Of a stretch of 64,000 nt of DNA, positions 32,141 through 44,853 are shown in pieces. Source of the stretch: Desmodesmus armatus (Eukaryota; Chlorophyta; Chlorophyceae; Sphaeropleales; Scenedesmaceae); assembly GCA_007449985.2 (NCBI GenBank), contig VIIQ02000649.1, positions 186,001 to 250,000 of the forward strand, written 5' to 3'. The notes beneath the pieces are model-generated. The model was not told the origin of the DNA and searched no databases. It worked only from the letters and a program-made list of their open reading frames with translations. The first letter of the stretch is position 1. Each line of letters begins with the position of its first letter. A program made the position numbers and the translations under genes.

Positions 32141-35100
32141 CCTGCAGCTTGAGAGCGGGAGGCCATGCTTGCAACAGCTGGCTGCTGCTGTGTGCCGCAG
32201 GTCACGTACTCTATATGTTGACATGCAGTCTTGTTCTTGTTAGCTTTGTGAGTCCAAAGCAATTGTTCAACTTGCTGTGAGGCAGGTCGGCCATGCACAA
32301 TGCACAGCCGGCAGGGTGGTACCTGTGCACAAGCACTGGGACGGGCTTACTTATCTTCTCGGCTTTTCACAGTTATGGATAGGGCATGTTCCCTTGCATT
32401 ATGGCTCTGCTTGCCAGCACTCTGCCACTGATTGAGGGATTTACTCAAGCAGCAGTACACTATCTGGCATGTTGTCACAGATGACCGCGTGTGTATTATT
32501 TTATAGCATTCCTTCATTAGCTGACCAGCACTGTCAGCGCCTCGTAGCTAGCAGCACACTGCCAGTACTGCTGAGCAAGATAGCCGAGCATTGGGATAGG
32601 TTAGGCCCTTTCTGAGTGGCACGGCATGGGGTCTTGGGGTGCATTTTGCAGTTCAGCCAACAGGTTGACCCTGCATGCACAGTCAGGAGGTGCACACAAA
32701 ACATGTGCCTGCTGCTGTTATACATGTCTGCCTCTGGTTTTGAAGAGCGGGTGGAAGGCCCAATTGAGTTGCAGGTATTTTGAGTTGTCATCGCTAGGCA
32801 GGCCATCCTGGAGCTGTGATTGCTCTATGGACAATCCCCTCAATGCTTTATGAACACATTGCAGCCTGTCATGTGTTATATGGCGTAAAGTATACGCCAG
32901 CCTTTGGATAAGCTGGTTCGTACTTACCTTTGTTGCAACAGTCTATCTGGCACTGCCTTTGCGTCTGCTTCTGTCATCCCTGTCCTGCCTTGAACGGCCG
33001 AGGGAACTGGAAGGCCAGTTGCCTATGTATGCTTGCAGGGGCATGACTGACGTGTGGGCTCGCGGCTTCTGTGGTTGTTGCAGACTTGGATGTGTGGTAG
33101 CAGTGTTCCATCGCCAACCCAACACCCCTTGCCCAGGCTTCTGTTCTGTGCTAGAGCATGCTGTGCAGGGAGGCCTTGACTTGTGCCTCTCAGCTCAGGC
33201 ATTGCACTGCACACTGCTAGTCGCATACAGTGTGCGTTCCTTGCAGGACTTGTGGTTCAGGGCGCACAGTACTGAGCTTACTAGCTGACATAGTGAGTAC
33301 TTCTCACCGGTGGTACCAAAGTCCATGAGGCAGGGGCATGCATGCCTCACATATTGTGCACGGGCGGGGGTTCGGTCTGTGCTAGGGAGCTGTACCCCTT
33401 GCGCTGTCTCTCGGTGCATGGTGCACACTACTTGTCGCTCTGGCCAAGTTTGTGCGTGGTCGTGGGCTGGGGCATGGGGTTCGCAGGCAACGCGGCTGTG
33501 GCTGGTTGCTGCAACCGGAGCCAGGGATGTATGCTGCTGGGCGCACAGGCAATCTTGATTTTTGGATGGCCCGGGGCCGACATGCATGTCTTGTCTTGGG
33601 TGCACGTGTTGCTGTCACAGCAAGGCGGCTGCTGAAAAGAGCTGCTGCCAGAGTCTGACTCGGGGTGCGTATCTGATAAGCACCGGGGCTGCAACCGGTT
33701 GGCAGTGACCGCTATGCCTGACAGCAGTGCTTGGCAGTTTAGCGATGCGGGTGGTAAGGTGCGGGATTCATCCAGTCATGGGGATGTGGGTTGATGTGTT
33801 GCGGGCAGATCGGTGTGTGGGTAGGGGTGAGGTATCGTGGGTGGATCCAGTTGTGAAGAGGTTGTGATGTGTTGTGTTGAGCAGACACCAACAGTGCTTG
33901 TCAGTCCTGGCATAGCGAGCTGCCTTGCCCTGGTGCCCTGGTGTTGCGCACCTGCCAGTGCGTGTGTGCCTGTGTGCTTCCCAAAGCAAGTGTGCAAGCA
34001 CAGCAAGGGGGCGGTGCATGTGTGCCTTGCAGGCTTTTCGAGCATTTTATACGGTTGTTACAGATAGATATGTTTTATGTTTCCACAGATGAGTAAGAGT
34101 ATCACACCTGGGGTCACACATGACTACCCAGTCTGTGCTTTTCAGGGTCATAAGTGACTGTACCAGTCTGTAAAACCCTACGTATGTTGTACGTAGAGGA
34201 TTGCTGCGCATCTTAGTGAGCCGTCATTTACCGACGGTCTGGAGACAGTGTTTGGCTCATAAGCATGGCTGTGATCGTCATGCTTTGTTGTGTGTGGTGG
34301 TCAGCAATGGTCTTGGGCATGCTTCCAAGAGGGGGGGGGGGGGGGGGGGGCTAACACCTTTCCCGCCTGGGCCTGCCTTGCTTCCAGATGGATGGTGGGG
34401 CACAAGCCATTGATACTTAGTTGTGTGTGTGCTTGCTTGCACGCCTTCCATGTCTGGCTCGGGTTGTTGAGCAGGTGGCGGCTGCTCTGTGAGCCATCAA
34501 AGGCTGGTGCATGATAAAAAGTCCAGAAAAGTATCAGGAAAGACAGGCAGAGGCCTCTGGTTCAGGCTACAGACTGTGGTGCTGGCCTGGTGCCATAATG
34601 GTCGACTGCAATGCTGGCCGGTGTTGTTGGCAGATTCTTCCATAGTCACCAGGTGGGGGGGGGGGGTTAGTCAAGCATGCTCAGGCTAGACATGCACACC
34701 CCGTCTGCACCAGAGGTTCTGCATAAGTGTACTTACTTGCTTGGGGCAACTCAGCTCGGCTACAGGCTGGCGTAGCCCATTTAGTATATATGTTACTAGG
34801 CAGAGCAGCAACTGCGTGAACATGACTGGGCGGCAGGCATGGCGGCACTGTGCAACACCATGCTGGCAGCCGTTCCATCCTGGTGTGTGATGCCATCGGG
34901 TCAACGTCATATTTGAAGTTATGACGGAGGGGCCGGCTCAGGCAGTGCGTTCACTGGTTGGCTGGCAGACGCCACACGGTTCAACTTGGCAAGTTGCCAA
35001 CAGTGATGAAGTGGGAAGCAGTCTGCTGCTTGACGTTTTTCTGCTTTTTTTGCCGCCTTGTTCAGTAGTACGGCCTGAGTGGATGGGACTGTGAATTTGT

Positions 35101-36850
35101 AACCTTGCTTCATCCTGTGACCTGTTGACACACACTGTTGCACAACACTACTACCAGGTTTATTTCGGTGTCCAAGGGGGGCGCACCCCCCACCGGCTGG
35201 CCATGAACAACTCAGTCGAGTTACCCCGACTGCCGGGGGCCGGCGGCTACTACTACCATGTTTCACACAGCCCTGATCTATGAACTGCCAGTCAGTGAAA
35301 ACTTTGCTTGGACCACCACATGACGTTGCGTCCAGTGCAATGCTTGCACTGATGCTTGCTCAGGTTGCAAGTGCCCGCCTGGTAGCTTACAACATCATGC
35401 TGCCGCATTGTATAATACATGCCGCACCCCGGAGGCTGCGTGGGCCTTGAACCCTGAAGCCCTGCAGCCCCTGACAGTGCAGCAGAAACAAACCATCCCC
35501 AGCCAACTGAAGAGACCAGCAGACCCACTAAGGCAGCCAGCAGCTACCAGCAGATACGTGCTCAGCACAAGCTGCGCTGTGCTGACCAACTGGTTGTGAC
35601 AACATGACGCCTCTCATGTTGACGTCAACTTGTGGCAAGAGCCCGCAAGTCACTCTCGGCATGCGCATCGGTCCACTAGCACACACAGCAACCCAGTGAT
35701 GATGGTACCACAACCAGCCCAAAATCCTTGTAAGCACACACACAAGCTAACCAATGACCTCTGGCACCACCATGGGCAGGCCATGGCCATAGACGCACAC
35801 CGAGAAGGAAAGGTAGTTGGCGCACATGCTGCATGCTGAACCCCCTCGCAGCACACACCTAAAACAGTTGCGGCTTGGACCTGTTGCTGCTGTAACCCTT
35901 TGAACCTATCGAACCATGTCTTGAAAAGATATATCAGACAGGTTGCTTCGTGAAAGGCAGAGCGTGCCCAGGTGCCAGACAAAGCTTGAAAAACTTTGAA
36001 AGCCCAGAATGCTGAGCTCGCATACAACACTGCATAAGCACTGCATATTTCAAAGAACACTCCAGGACAAAATCCACTTTGCTGCCCAGCTAGCTTACTA
36101 GCTGGCTAGCTAAGTGTGCAATTGGCAGAGACTGAACAACTTGATAAGGCAAGAGAGCACCGCTGCATACAACACCAATACACAACTAAAGCACGATGCA
36201 GCGGCAACCATCAACAGGCACACACCCTGGTTATATCTGTATGAACAACACATGACTGAAGTCAGTGCAAGCGTGTCACAACCGTGCCCCTGCGCACAAC
36301 TGCCATCCTGCACAGACCATCCATACTGTCCATGCTGTCCCTTGCTCACAACAGCAGCACAAAGCGTGTGTGAGCAGCCAGCCCCCTGACACTGTCAACA
36401 CCTTGGCCAGCCCAGCAGCAACAGCCACAAGCCAACTAGACTACATGGCTGTTGCAGCGCAGGATTTAACTGTGGCACTGCTCCATGCGATGCAGTCAGC
36501 ACCAAGCACAGACAGGCGCCGTCAGCTTCACCCCCATTTGCAGCAACAGCACTCGCCCCTCAAGCCACACCAAGCGGGCCGCCCCACACGAAGGAAGCCA
36601 CAAGATACTGAAGCGCCGCACACGCGCACGGGGAGGGTACATGGCCATCAGCAGGTGCTGAGCTGCATGTGGAGATATGCCATGACAGCAGGCCACACAG
36701 CTTGTACCCCGTACAAGAGCCAGGTTCACACCTCCCACATGAACACTATCATGTCGAATTGGGAGGCAGTTGCGGCAAGCCACAGCATACGTGCACCTGT
36801 GGCAGCTCTGCACAGCTAAGCGTAGTTTGAGCAAAGGTGTGTTGGCCAGC
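32141..36850. other. 4.7 kb without a recognisable gene
   Basis: Only short frames occur, on both strands, and none resembles a known family or shows a chain of exons that closes. It includes a 20-G run at 34331-34350, a 7-bp-arm palindrome at 34178-34196 (CTACGTA/TACGTAG) and a GGGGGG-CGCA-CCCCCC hairpin at 35178-35193. A frame at 36265-36819 is Gln/His-rich and probably chance. It likely holds UTRs of the flanking genes and decayed DNA. Confidence 0.4.
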
Positions 36851-39351
36851 TCAGAAAAGGCCCTTCTTCTCCTTTTTCTTGCGCTGGAAGGCCATGCCCT
36901 TGATGCCCTGGGGGTCATCCACAAAACCCAGCTTTTTGTACAGACCAACGACCTGCAGGCACATGACAGTTCATGGGAAACCAAGTTGAGGCGGTGTGGT
37001 GCTGCAGCACGACAAGATAACAGCTCGCATCTCATCATCTGATATTTTTGAAGTTCACAGGTAGCCGCTACCTTGCGGCAAGATAGCCAATCATCATCAC
37101 CGGGCCCCTGCAGCTACAAGGCATGCTCAAGCTGTCACATCCAAACAACTCGGGCCTTACACGCACGCACAGCAGCACCAGCTGCATCAGTTGGTGGAAT
37201 GCAAGTCACACCTACCTGTGGTTCAGCGTATAGTGTGATGGTGCTGATGCCGTCCTGCACCAGCTGGTTTGTGAGGCGCTCAATCATGGCACGACCAAGC
37301 CCTGACCGCTGCCAGGCAGGCGACACAGCAACATCCCTGCAGAGGCAGCAACAGCAAGTAGGGCAAACAGGAACAGCAGCAGCAGCAAGCAGCAAGCAGC
37401 TCACAGTCAGTGAGAGAACAATAACAGTCTTCATAAACCCTTGAGGCAGCTGTGGGCACAGAAACTGCAGGCGCTAAAAAGTCATGCAGCGACGGTGCTG
37501 ACCCCCCTCTGCCTCACACGGCTGTCGCAGGCCAGCTGCTGGGCCACTGCCCTGCTGCTGCCATGGTGCCAATGCCCCCTCTCCACACCCAATGGCCTAA
37601 TCCTGTCAACCCTGCAGTTGCACTGTTGCGTGCCCTGCCTCCCTCCCTGCTGCTCTCCATGGTGTCTACCATCTGTGCTGCCGCCGTCCGTCCTGCAGGC
37701 CCTGCTGCTGGCTGTTGCTGTTGGCTCGGCCCTGCTGCTGCTGCAGGTTACTTGCGCTGGCACCATACCATCTTCATCCATTGCCTGCTGCGGCCGCTGC
37801 TGCTTACCAGATGGTTGCGCTGAAGGCACCGTCACTGGTGGCCCGTGCAAAGCCCAGCAGCTGCCCCAGGCGGGACACACGGGACTGCTTCAGAGAGCGG
37901 ATCCAGATCATTCTGCAGGAACAGGGAGCCGGGACAACATCTTTCTTTTGTCCCTCATCTCAAGCACAGCACGGCATGGCACGGCACGGGATGCTGTACG
38001 TCTACCATTTACGACAGAGTGTAGTCAGCAACGGCACCAAACAGCAGACTGCCGTGTGTGTTGTGCTGTTGCATAGAAAACGTGGATAGGGTGAGGCTGC
38101 TGCCGCACCTGTGTGTGTTGGCTAGCGCCACCTTCAACCGCTCTGGGTCGCGCCGGGGGAACCCAACCTGTGAACACAATACAGGCAGCAGGGATATTGC
38201 AGGCAATGCACAGATGTGTGGCCGTCTTGGGCAGCAATCAACACTGCAAGGACAAACCATTTGCACTCGGCTGCTGCTCCTCAGCTGCTCGAGCACTCCT
38301 CGGCCGGTGTATTGCTGTGCCAATTGTGTGGCCGTTGAGGTGCTGTTGCTGGATGGGTTGCCAGGGCTACCCAGTCGACCAACATGCAACTGCCCAGACA
38401 AGGGCTTGCTGGTTCACAGTACTGTCAGAGTCGTACTAGGTCATGCCTTGCAGGTATAATGTTACGACCCATAGGCCTCACAGCAGGCCTCTCGTGCATC
38501 CGCGGCTACACCTTTGTTACATATAATGAGGCACATTGTCCCTGTTGGATTGTCTACTAAAGGCACCATACAGTACAAACCGGCTGTCTGCTGCTGCCCG
38601 CTGCCACGTCATGTAAGGTCAAGCGGGAGGGTTCTTGACCTGGCCCTGCACCCACCTTTTCAAACAGCTCATTGAGTTCAGTCACTTTGATGTCCTCCCG
38701 CGACTGCACAAACTCCAGCCCCATTGCCAGAAACTCCTCATCACTTTTTGATATCGCTGGGGGTGGTGGCAATGTGTCACCAAACTGCTGCAGCCCAAAC
38801 AGGGCCTTGTCTGCGCATATCCCCTCAGCTGCAGGACAGCGACAGTGATTCACCAGAACACACACATGGATCAAAAGAGGGATCAAATGGTGGGTTGCCC
38901 TGCTGCATTGATGCTCTCGCTGTTGCTGCTACACAAGCTGCTACATTGGACGGTCCGCCAGTACTAGTGTGTGAGGGCGTCACTGACACGCAATGGCAAG
39001 TTGGAACAGGGGGCAATGAGATTGTAAGGCACGCAATGTGGGCAGGACACGGTAGCAACAGACTGTTCAAAGATGCGTTGAGCCCAGCACAGCTGTCATC
39101 TGCAGGCAATTGTGGCTCAGACGCAAGACCCACTCACTCTGCACTGCGTTCACTCCCACATAGCTCAACTTGGGTTTCTGTGCTATTAACGTATCTGCTG
39201 ATGCTACAACTGCTCTACAGTACCGTTTGCTCTGGCTGTGTTGATGCTGTGGCCTTGGGGGCAGATAAGCAACAAAGGGTTGTGCTGCTGCTGCTGGGCA
39301 AGGGTGCAAGCTGGGTGAGGCACGCCAGCTCAATGGGCCTGCAACCGCCAT
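36851..39351 (-). CDS. GNAT-family N-acetyltransferase, probably plastid-targeted
   Basis: An acetyl-CoA-dependent acetyltransferase of the plant plastid GNAT type. Six exons close to 257 residues: 39351-39138, 38828-38656, 38167-38109, 37912-37808, 37336-37216, 36952-36851. The first 45 residues are rich in Ala, Ser, Pro and His with few acidic residues and end near QSKRYCRAVVASA, like a chloroplast transit peptide (inference). The GNAT core follows: substrate-side strands GQLLGFARATSDGAFSATIW, then DVAVSPAWQRSGLGRAMIER. The last holds the Q/RxxGxG/A acetyl-CoA loop as QRSGLG. Strand ITLYAEPQVVGLYKKLGF follows. The C-terminus is basic (KKKEKKGLF). Plant relatives acetylate plastid proteins and some make melatonin; substrate here is unknown. 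All splice sites are GT-AG and each phase matches. Confidence 0.85.
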
Positions 39352-41189
39352 TCCTGAATTCAGATATGAACAAATACTACAACCGCTTATTGAAGGGATT
39401 TACTGACGGTGCAGCTCGAACACGTTCGTGGCAGAGAGCAGAAGGGACTGAGGAGCTGACCAAGAGGCAGCGCGCCTGCCTCGCTGATGAAACAGAGGAC
39501 CGCACAGATGAATTGCACCGAACGCGTCCTGATTTGCCCCTGGTAGGGTCAACGGTCAAATCCCTTGAATCAGGCGCCAGCTCAAAAGCCCCTGTTGCTC
39601 CTCTCCACCATGTGGACGGTGCTAGAATGTCAATTTTTGTTCGCTTTTATCATTTGGCAGCCTGCTGCTGTCCTTGCAGCTGCATGCAGGATGTGGGGAT
39701 GTTCTCCACAAAAGTAAGACAGGGGGAGGGGGGCAGCATGAGGCCTACATAGACCGGCAGGATAAAATTCAGTTTTGGAAGCAGCTCCAAACGGCAGGTA
39801 TGGCTGCAGCAGCTTCTCGGCAAGGGGACAAGCACCCAAACATGCCTGAAAGTGCCCGGGGGGGGGGGGGGGTGGAATTTTCTGGGCTAAACCGGAGAGC
39901 AGGCTTGCCCTAAGGCAGAAATAAAAAGGTTGTTGGCTTCAAAGACCTGAGTCGTAGGAACCAGGAGGACCCCTGGTCAGATGGGGTTATGTCAGCCAGG
40001 CACACCACTCAAAAGAGCTTCATTTCAACACCATAGCAAATGTGCGTCCACACCCCTGGTGTGCAGGCCCTGAGGCATTGCAAGCTCATCAGCATGTCAC
40101 AAGTGTTACAACAGTGTTGTCACAACACACCACTCTATGCTCAACCCTCAACTACTAGCACACCCTGCGACGAACAAAGACCCCCCAGCAACTTGCTGAA
40201 CAACCCCAACAAGCTTCTGCTCACAACTGCAATCGCTGCATACCTTGGATGGAAGAAGCCTGGCAATCGTTCCATCGAGCCAGCTATATCAATGCAGTAC
40301 ATTCTGATTGTACACTCGTGGCCCTCCGGCGACCACAACTAGCCCTGCACGCTGGTGGACTTGAACAACCCACACTTGCTTGTACTGCAGCTCGGCACTT
40401 CTGCAGTGCCACACAAACTGCCTGCCAGCAACGGCTGCTGCTGCAACAACCCTGCAACACCATGCTGGTGCAACTATGTCAATACCATACAGGCACACAG
40501 AATCAAAGGCAATGACGTCAAACCATACACTAGCCTGATAGCCCCAGAGCAGCATGTGCCTGAGCAGGGCATGTTACAGGCGCAAGTTGGTGTCTTGACA
40601 GTTATGCAAACACTCCTGGGTGCTGCACACAGGCTGCTGCAGGACGCTACAGACAAAAACACATCACCCGCACAGCCAGCAGCAACACCTGCACTGTGTA
40701 GCAGCATAGCTTCTCAGCACTTTGCACTCTGCTGGGCGACTGATCACCCTGCCTTCCGTGTACATGCAGCATCCCACGTTGCTGGCTGTAACCCCTGCAC
40801 GCATAAAAGAACCTGCCAGACTGCTGCCGCACCAGGTACAGCTGCTGCATGCAGCCCACTCGCAGTTGCTGCTCCTGCAAAAACTGCTGCATGCCACGCA
40901 ACCCCAACTCAGCCAAGCAAGCCTTGCTGGGCTGCTGCACGAGTGCTGCTGCACGCGTGGCCGGCCCCACCCGCAGCTTAGACTGCCAGCTGGCCAACAG
41001 CCAGCTGCTGCTCCTGCGAAAGCTGCTGCATGCAAAGCAACCCCAACTCAGCCAAGCAAGCCTTGCTAGGCTGCTGCAGGACTGCTGCTGCAGTGCGTGC
41101 AGCACCACTCCCACTCAATGTCCGCCGAGCAAGGGGCTTGCTAGGCTGCTGCACGATTGCTGCTGCACTGTGTGCAGCACCACTCCCAC
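39352..41189. other. intergenic: GNAT 5' side and transporter 3' side
   Basis: No gene is recognised. The long plus-strand frame overlapping the GNAT exons (38724-39752) is antisense to real exons. It includes a G run at about 39860-39871. The last 300 bases before the transporter stop are made of tandem repeats (separate entry). Confidence 0.4.
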
Positions 41190-41199
41190 TCAATGTCCG
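40901..41199. repeat. tandem repeats at the 3' end of the magnesium transporter gene
   Basis: A block beginning CCCCAACTCAGCCAAGCAAG at 40902 recurs at 41041 (139 bases apart). A block ending CACTCCCACTCAATGTCCG, which includes the transporter's last codons and stop, recurs 75 bases away (ending 41124 and 41199). The repeats therefore start inside the last coding exon and spread into the 3' UTR. Confidence 0.75.
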
Positions 41200-42305
41200 T
41201 TGATCCCCAGCACCAGCTTGGCGATGTAGAAGTAGATGACAAGCCCTGTGGAGTCCACGGCTGTTGTCATGAGGGGGACGGCTGTGATGGCGGGGTCAAA
41301 CTTGAGCCTCTCGGCCAGCAGCGTCAGCAGCGCCCCTAGGCCGTTGGCCCACAGGGAAACAAGCTGCGGGAGCACATGCATGGTACAGCACAGACACAGC
41401 GGCACAGTGCTTGAGACCGGCAGGATGGCAATTTCAGCAGTTCACTGACACATCCACACTGACAAGGCTGATTATTATCTACGGCTGCAAGTGTTTGAAG
41501 CAGGAACATTCTGCAGCTGCAGTGACAACAGCAACCACAGCTTGCCTTTGTCACCGGGTCGGTCGCAATTTGGCTGGCAGCTGCAGCAAGCAGGAAAGTA
41601 AGCCATGCCCTCTCGCTGGCATGTTGTCCCCAGCTGCTTGCCGGACAGCACTACAAGCACTCATCCCCAGCTGCTTGCCGGACAGCACTACAAGCACTAA
41701 TCCCCAGCTGCTTGCCGGAAAGCACTACTAGCGCTGCACGTACCAGCATCTACTTGCTGTCAGCTGCTTACCGGCAATGCAATTGCGACAGCAGCCCCAA
41801 CCTGCGTAGATAGCCCGGACCACACCCAAGTGAATGCAAGTATACACAGCCCCAGCAGAGAGCCTGCAGCAGAACAGACACAGCAGCACACTGTGAAAGA
41901 GATGGAGGGGGACCAGGGACAGGAGCGCTGACAGTGGCTGCCAGTGACAACACATATGCTGTCAAGGCCGGCACATACATCCTGACAACACGCATGATGC
42001 ACATGTCAGCACGGTGGTTGGAAAATTTGAAAATTTGAAACCAATGTGCTACAGCCGTTTCTTTGGCACAAGAGGTCTGAGGCGTTTCAAGACAAGGCTA
42101 GCAGTCTCTTGCTTGCCTGCTTGCCAGCCGTCCCAGACCCATCTAGCCAATGCCCTAAGCACGCACTCGACAATGCACACATCCTGCACGTGACCCCCCC
42201 CCCCCAAACAACACGGCACCCACCCATCATGCATCCTGCCCCTGCCTCCTTGAGCACCACTCGCAGCATGTCTTTATTGCTGATCTGCTTCAACGCAAGC
42301 GCCCT

Positions 42306-42337
<32 letters not shown>

Positions 42338-44270
42338 CACAGCATACACAACACGATGGTCAATCTGCTGCACCCCCTTGCTGATGACGTACACCAGTGA
42401 GTATCAGCAAGCACAGCACCACTCATCCCGCATCACCTCCTTTTGCAGCTGGGTTCCATACAAACATGGCCGCTGTTCAGACCACTGCAGCACAAGTGAT
42501 CCACATCCCGGCACAACAGGGATGACAGCTGCTGCCAAGGAACCAACTGCCGCAGCTGTTGCCGCCCCTGCTGCCTGTACCTGCCGGCCTGTGACTCTGT
42601 TCCATGTGCTGTACTGCCCACCGATGCTGCTGCTACTGTCTCTGTCTTTGTCTGGTGCTGCTGCTGAGTCCTGCCCTCACCTGATAACAGTGGTGACTGA
42701 TTGGGATCCGGTGTTGCCTCCATGCCCTGCATATCATGAAAGCAGCAGCTGCTGGGTTGAGAAAACACATGAGAACCTTACTGCAAGGGCATAACCCTTA
42801 CTGCTGCCCGGCGTCAGGCCCCCATAGCAAGGTGTGCAGCAGGTGCCGCACAGGTGTGGGGGGCCACAGCCAACCTGGGCACTTGCTGCTTCCAGCCCCT
42901 GCACATTGCACCGCACCACACTCACTGCCTGCTGCTGCTGAATTTTGTGCTGGCGAGCAACACGCACAGAAGCAATCCCTGTTGCCATGACCAAGGCATC
43001 AACTGCCTTGTATAGGTTTGTTAGCGGCCCCAGGCAAGTGCGGCTGTACTGCCGCGGCGGCACTGCCCGCGGCCTGATGCTACTGCTGCTGCTACTGCTA
43101 CTGCTACTGCTACTGCCACGGCTGCTACGGCGACTGCTACTGCTGTTGCGGGTGCACTACCCGAGGCCTCATGCTACTGCTACTGTAACGGTGCGGCTGC
43201 TGCTGCTGCTACTGGTCATGCTGCTGCTCCTGCTGGTGCTCACCCATGATGAGGGGCACAAAGAAAGACAGCTCCACCTGCAACAGCAGCAGCACAGTAA
43301 ACATGCAGCACAATGTGATTGGCGTATCGCGGCTACAAGCAAGTTGCTGTCCAGGCCTTGCCGTCTAGGCAGGTGGAAGTGTGCACACTGCCAGGTGGAA
43401 GTGTGCACACTTCCACAACGACAACCGCACATACAGGCATGGTGTTGCAACTGTATGAACACAATCAGGTCAAGTTGGTGTCCTGTACAATTGCGTTTGG
43501 AGGCCCTCTACATTGAACCTTAAAACCTAATCCTGACTGACATGCTGAATTGCCATGGCTGTTTGCAAGTCCGGTGTCGGTGTCAGACCCCCCCCCCCTC
43601 CCAAAACAAACACCCCACGCCACCCCTTCCCTTCCCATTCCTGCACACACATGATTCACAGCTGGGGTGGGGAACAGCCGAGGAATGGTGGGGGGGGGGG
43701 GGGGGGAGAGCTTTGCTGTGTGTACACAGAGCAATTGTTAAGGAACCAGATGCGGCGAGGCTATCAAGAATGCGCAGCTGCTGACAAGGCTGCTGCCATT
43801 TGTGCCTACGCCAGGCACAGTCGCCAACCTGCCTTTGCTCGTCTCTGTCACTCATTGCTCACTCACATGGTGTTCCAGTACGTCTTCAAACTGCTCTACC
43901 ACTACTGCTGCCAGCAAGAGCCCCACACAGAAGGCTACAAGCCAGCCAGTGCGGCTGCGTGCGATCCCCAGGATACTTTCCCTCCTGCAGCAGCAAGCAG
44001 CAGCAGGTACCTCTGACATGGGCGATGCGCAGGCGAGTGGCGCACAGCTGCACCCAAGGAGCAGGCTTACCGCATCCCAGCAAGCCAGACATGAGACTGG
44101 TGGCTGTGATGGTGCTGAACTACTGCATGGCACGTCCACCACTCTTGCCTATGCTCTGCAGCAGCTCTGGGGTTCCTTGGCAGAAACCTGACTCACGAGT
44201 AGTCTGCCTGCTCTCCATCATCGGATGAATCAGACACATGCGAGTGCGTGTGAGGTAACAAAGCCTTCTT
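41190..44270 (-). CDS. MgtE/SLC41-type magnesium (divalent cation) transporter, partly resolved
   Basis: A membrane channel/transporter for Mg2+. Exons supported by frame: 44270-44197 (acidic SDSSDDGEQADY), 43984-43867 (TM1, GWLVAFCVGLLLAAVVVEQF), 43277-43244 (LSFFVPLIM), an exon ending at 42912 (AVSVVR), 42303-42224 (ALALKQISNKDMLRVVLKEA), 41863-41772 (LLGLCILAFTWVW), 41363-41190 (SLWANGLGALLTLL, then PLMTTAVDSTGLVIYFYIA). The last exon matches the MgtE pore-forming end closely. Two parts are unresolved. I could not find the exon for the conserved GGNxGxQ loop, which should lie between 43244 and 42928, where minisatellite DNA sits. The start codon upstream of 44270 is also unclear. No N-domain or CBS domain is seen. 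It is divergent from the MT-A70 gene. Confidence 0.7.
41627..41731. repeat. 37-bp tandem repeat, nearly three units
   Basis: Units start at 41627, 41664 and 41701, each beginning TCCCCAGCTGCTTGCCGG. The third is slightly diverged and incomplete. It lies in the last intron of the magnesium transporter gene; the unit contains a TCCCCAG acceptor-like sequence on the plus strand only. Confidence 0.85.
43078..43215. repeat. CTACTG/CTGCTG minisatellite
   Basis: Mostly CTACTG and CTGCTG hexamers, interrupted by two related GC-rich blocks (CCCGCGGCCTGATGCTACTG and CCCGAGGCCTCATGCTACTG, which end at about 43084 and 43179). It lies in the magnesium transporter gene where the exon for the GGNxGxQ loop is expected. 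Confidence 0.7.
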
Positions 44271-44853
44271 CTCCTTTCTGCTAGCGTGCTGGCTCACAGA
44301 CAGCGCTTGGGAGTGCATCTGATGCCTCCTGCCCCTGTTCCTGCTGCTGTGCTGCTTCCAGGCAAGCAGCCAGGCCTCTGCCCCTGTCGCTGGCGCCAGC
44401 TAATGACTACCAAAGCTTGAGTCGTCAACAGTATGCCATTCCTGTTCGCTTTGGGGTATTTACCGAGGCTGCCAGGCAGTGCCTCCCTCGTTACCGTCAA
44501 AAGAGGTTTCAACAGGTATATACACAGTGAATCCACTCACAACAGCGCTGCAGTCGGGTATGAATGGTTGCACAACGTGATATTTTGCGGAACCAGGCTG
44601 GCTGCTCAGCCAGTGGCAGTTACGGCATAGTGAGTCATCGTCCCACATACAGCACGCAAACAGAACTTGCATGATGATGGCCTGCCTCACTGCCTCACAG
44701 TTCACGGCGTTCTGAGGGTCAAGCCGTCAGAAACCAAAGTGCACTTGACCATTCAAAAAAGGGTGGGAAGGGACCTGCAAGTGAAGGCAAAATCAGTCAC
44801 AAGGGAGTAAATCTTACCGTAGCATTACTCCATTATCTTCCAACCCCGCACGC

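Noticed and set aside
34919..35266. A 115-codon minus-strand frame with a basic patch
   Set aside because: No supporting exons, no recognisable domain, and a G/C hairpin in the middle; I could not support a gene.
36265..36819. A 184-codon Gln/His-rich plus-strand frame
   Set aside because: The composition is what CAG/CAC-rich DNA gives by chance, no neighbouring exons fit, and overlapping frames are equally open on the other strand.
38724..39752. A 342-codon plus-strand open frame
   Set aside because: It is antisense to two well-supported GNAT exons, has Cys/His-rich random-like composition and no recognisable domain.
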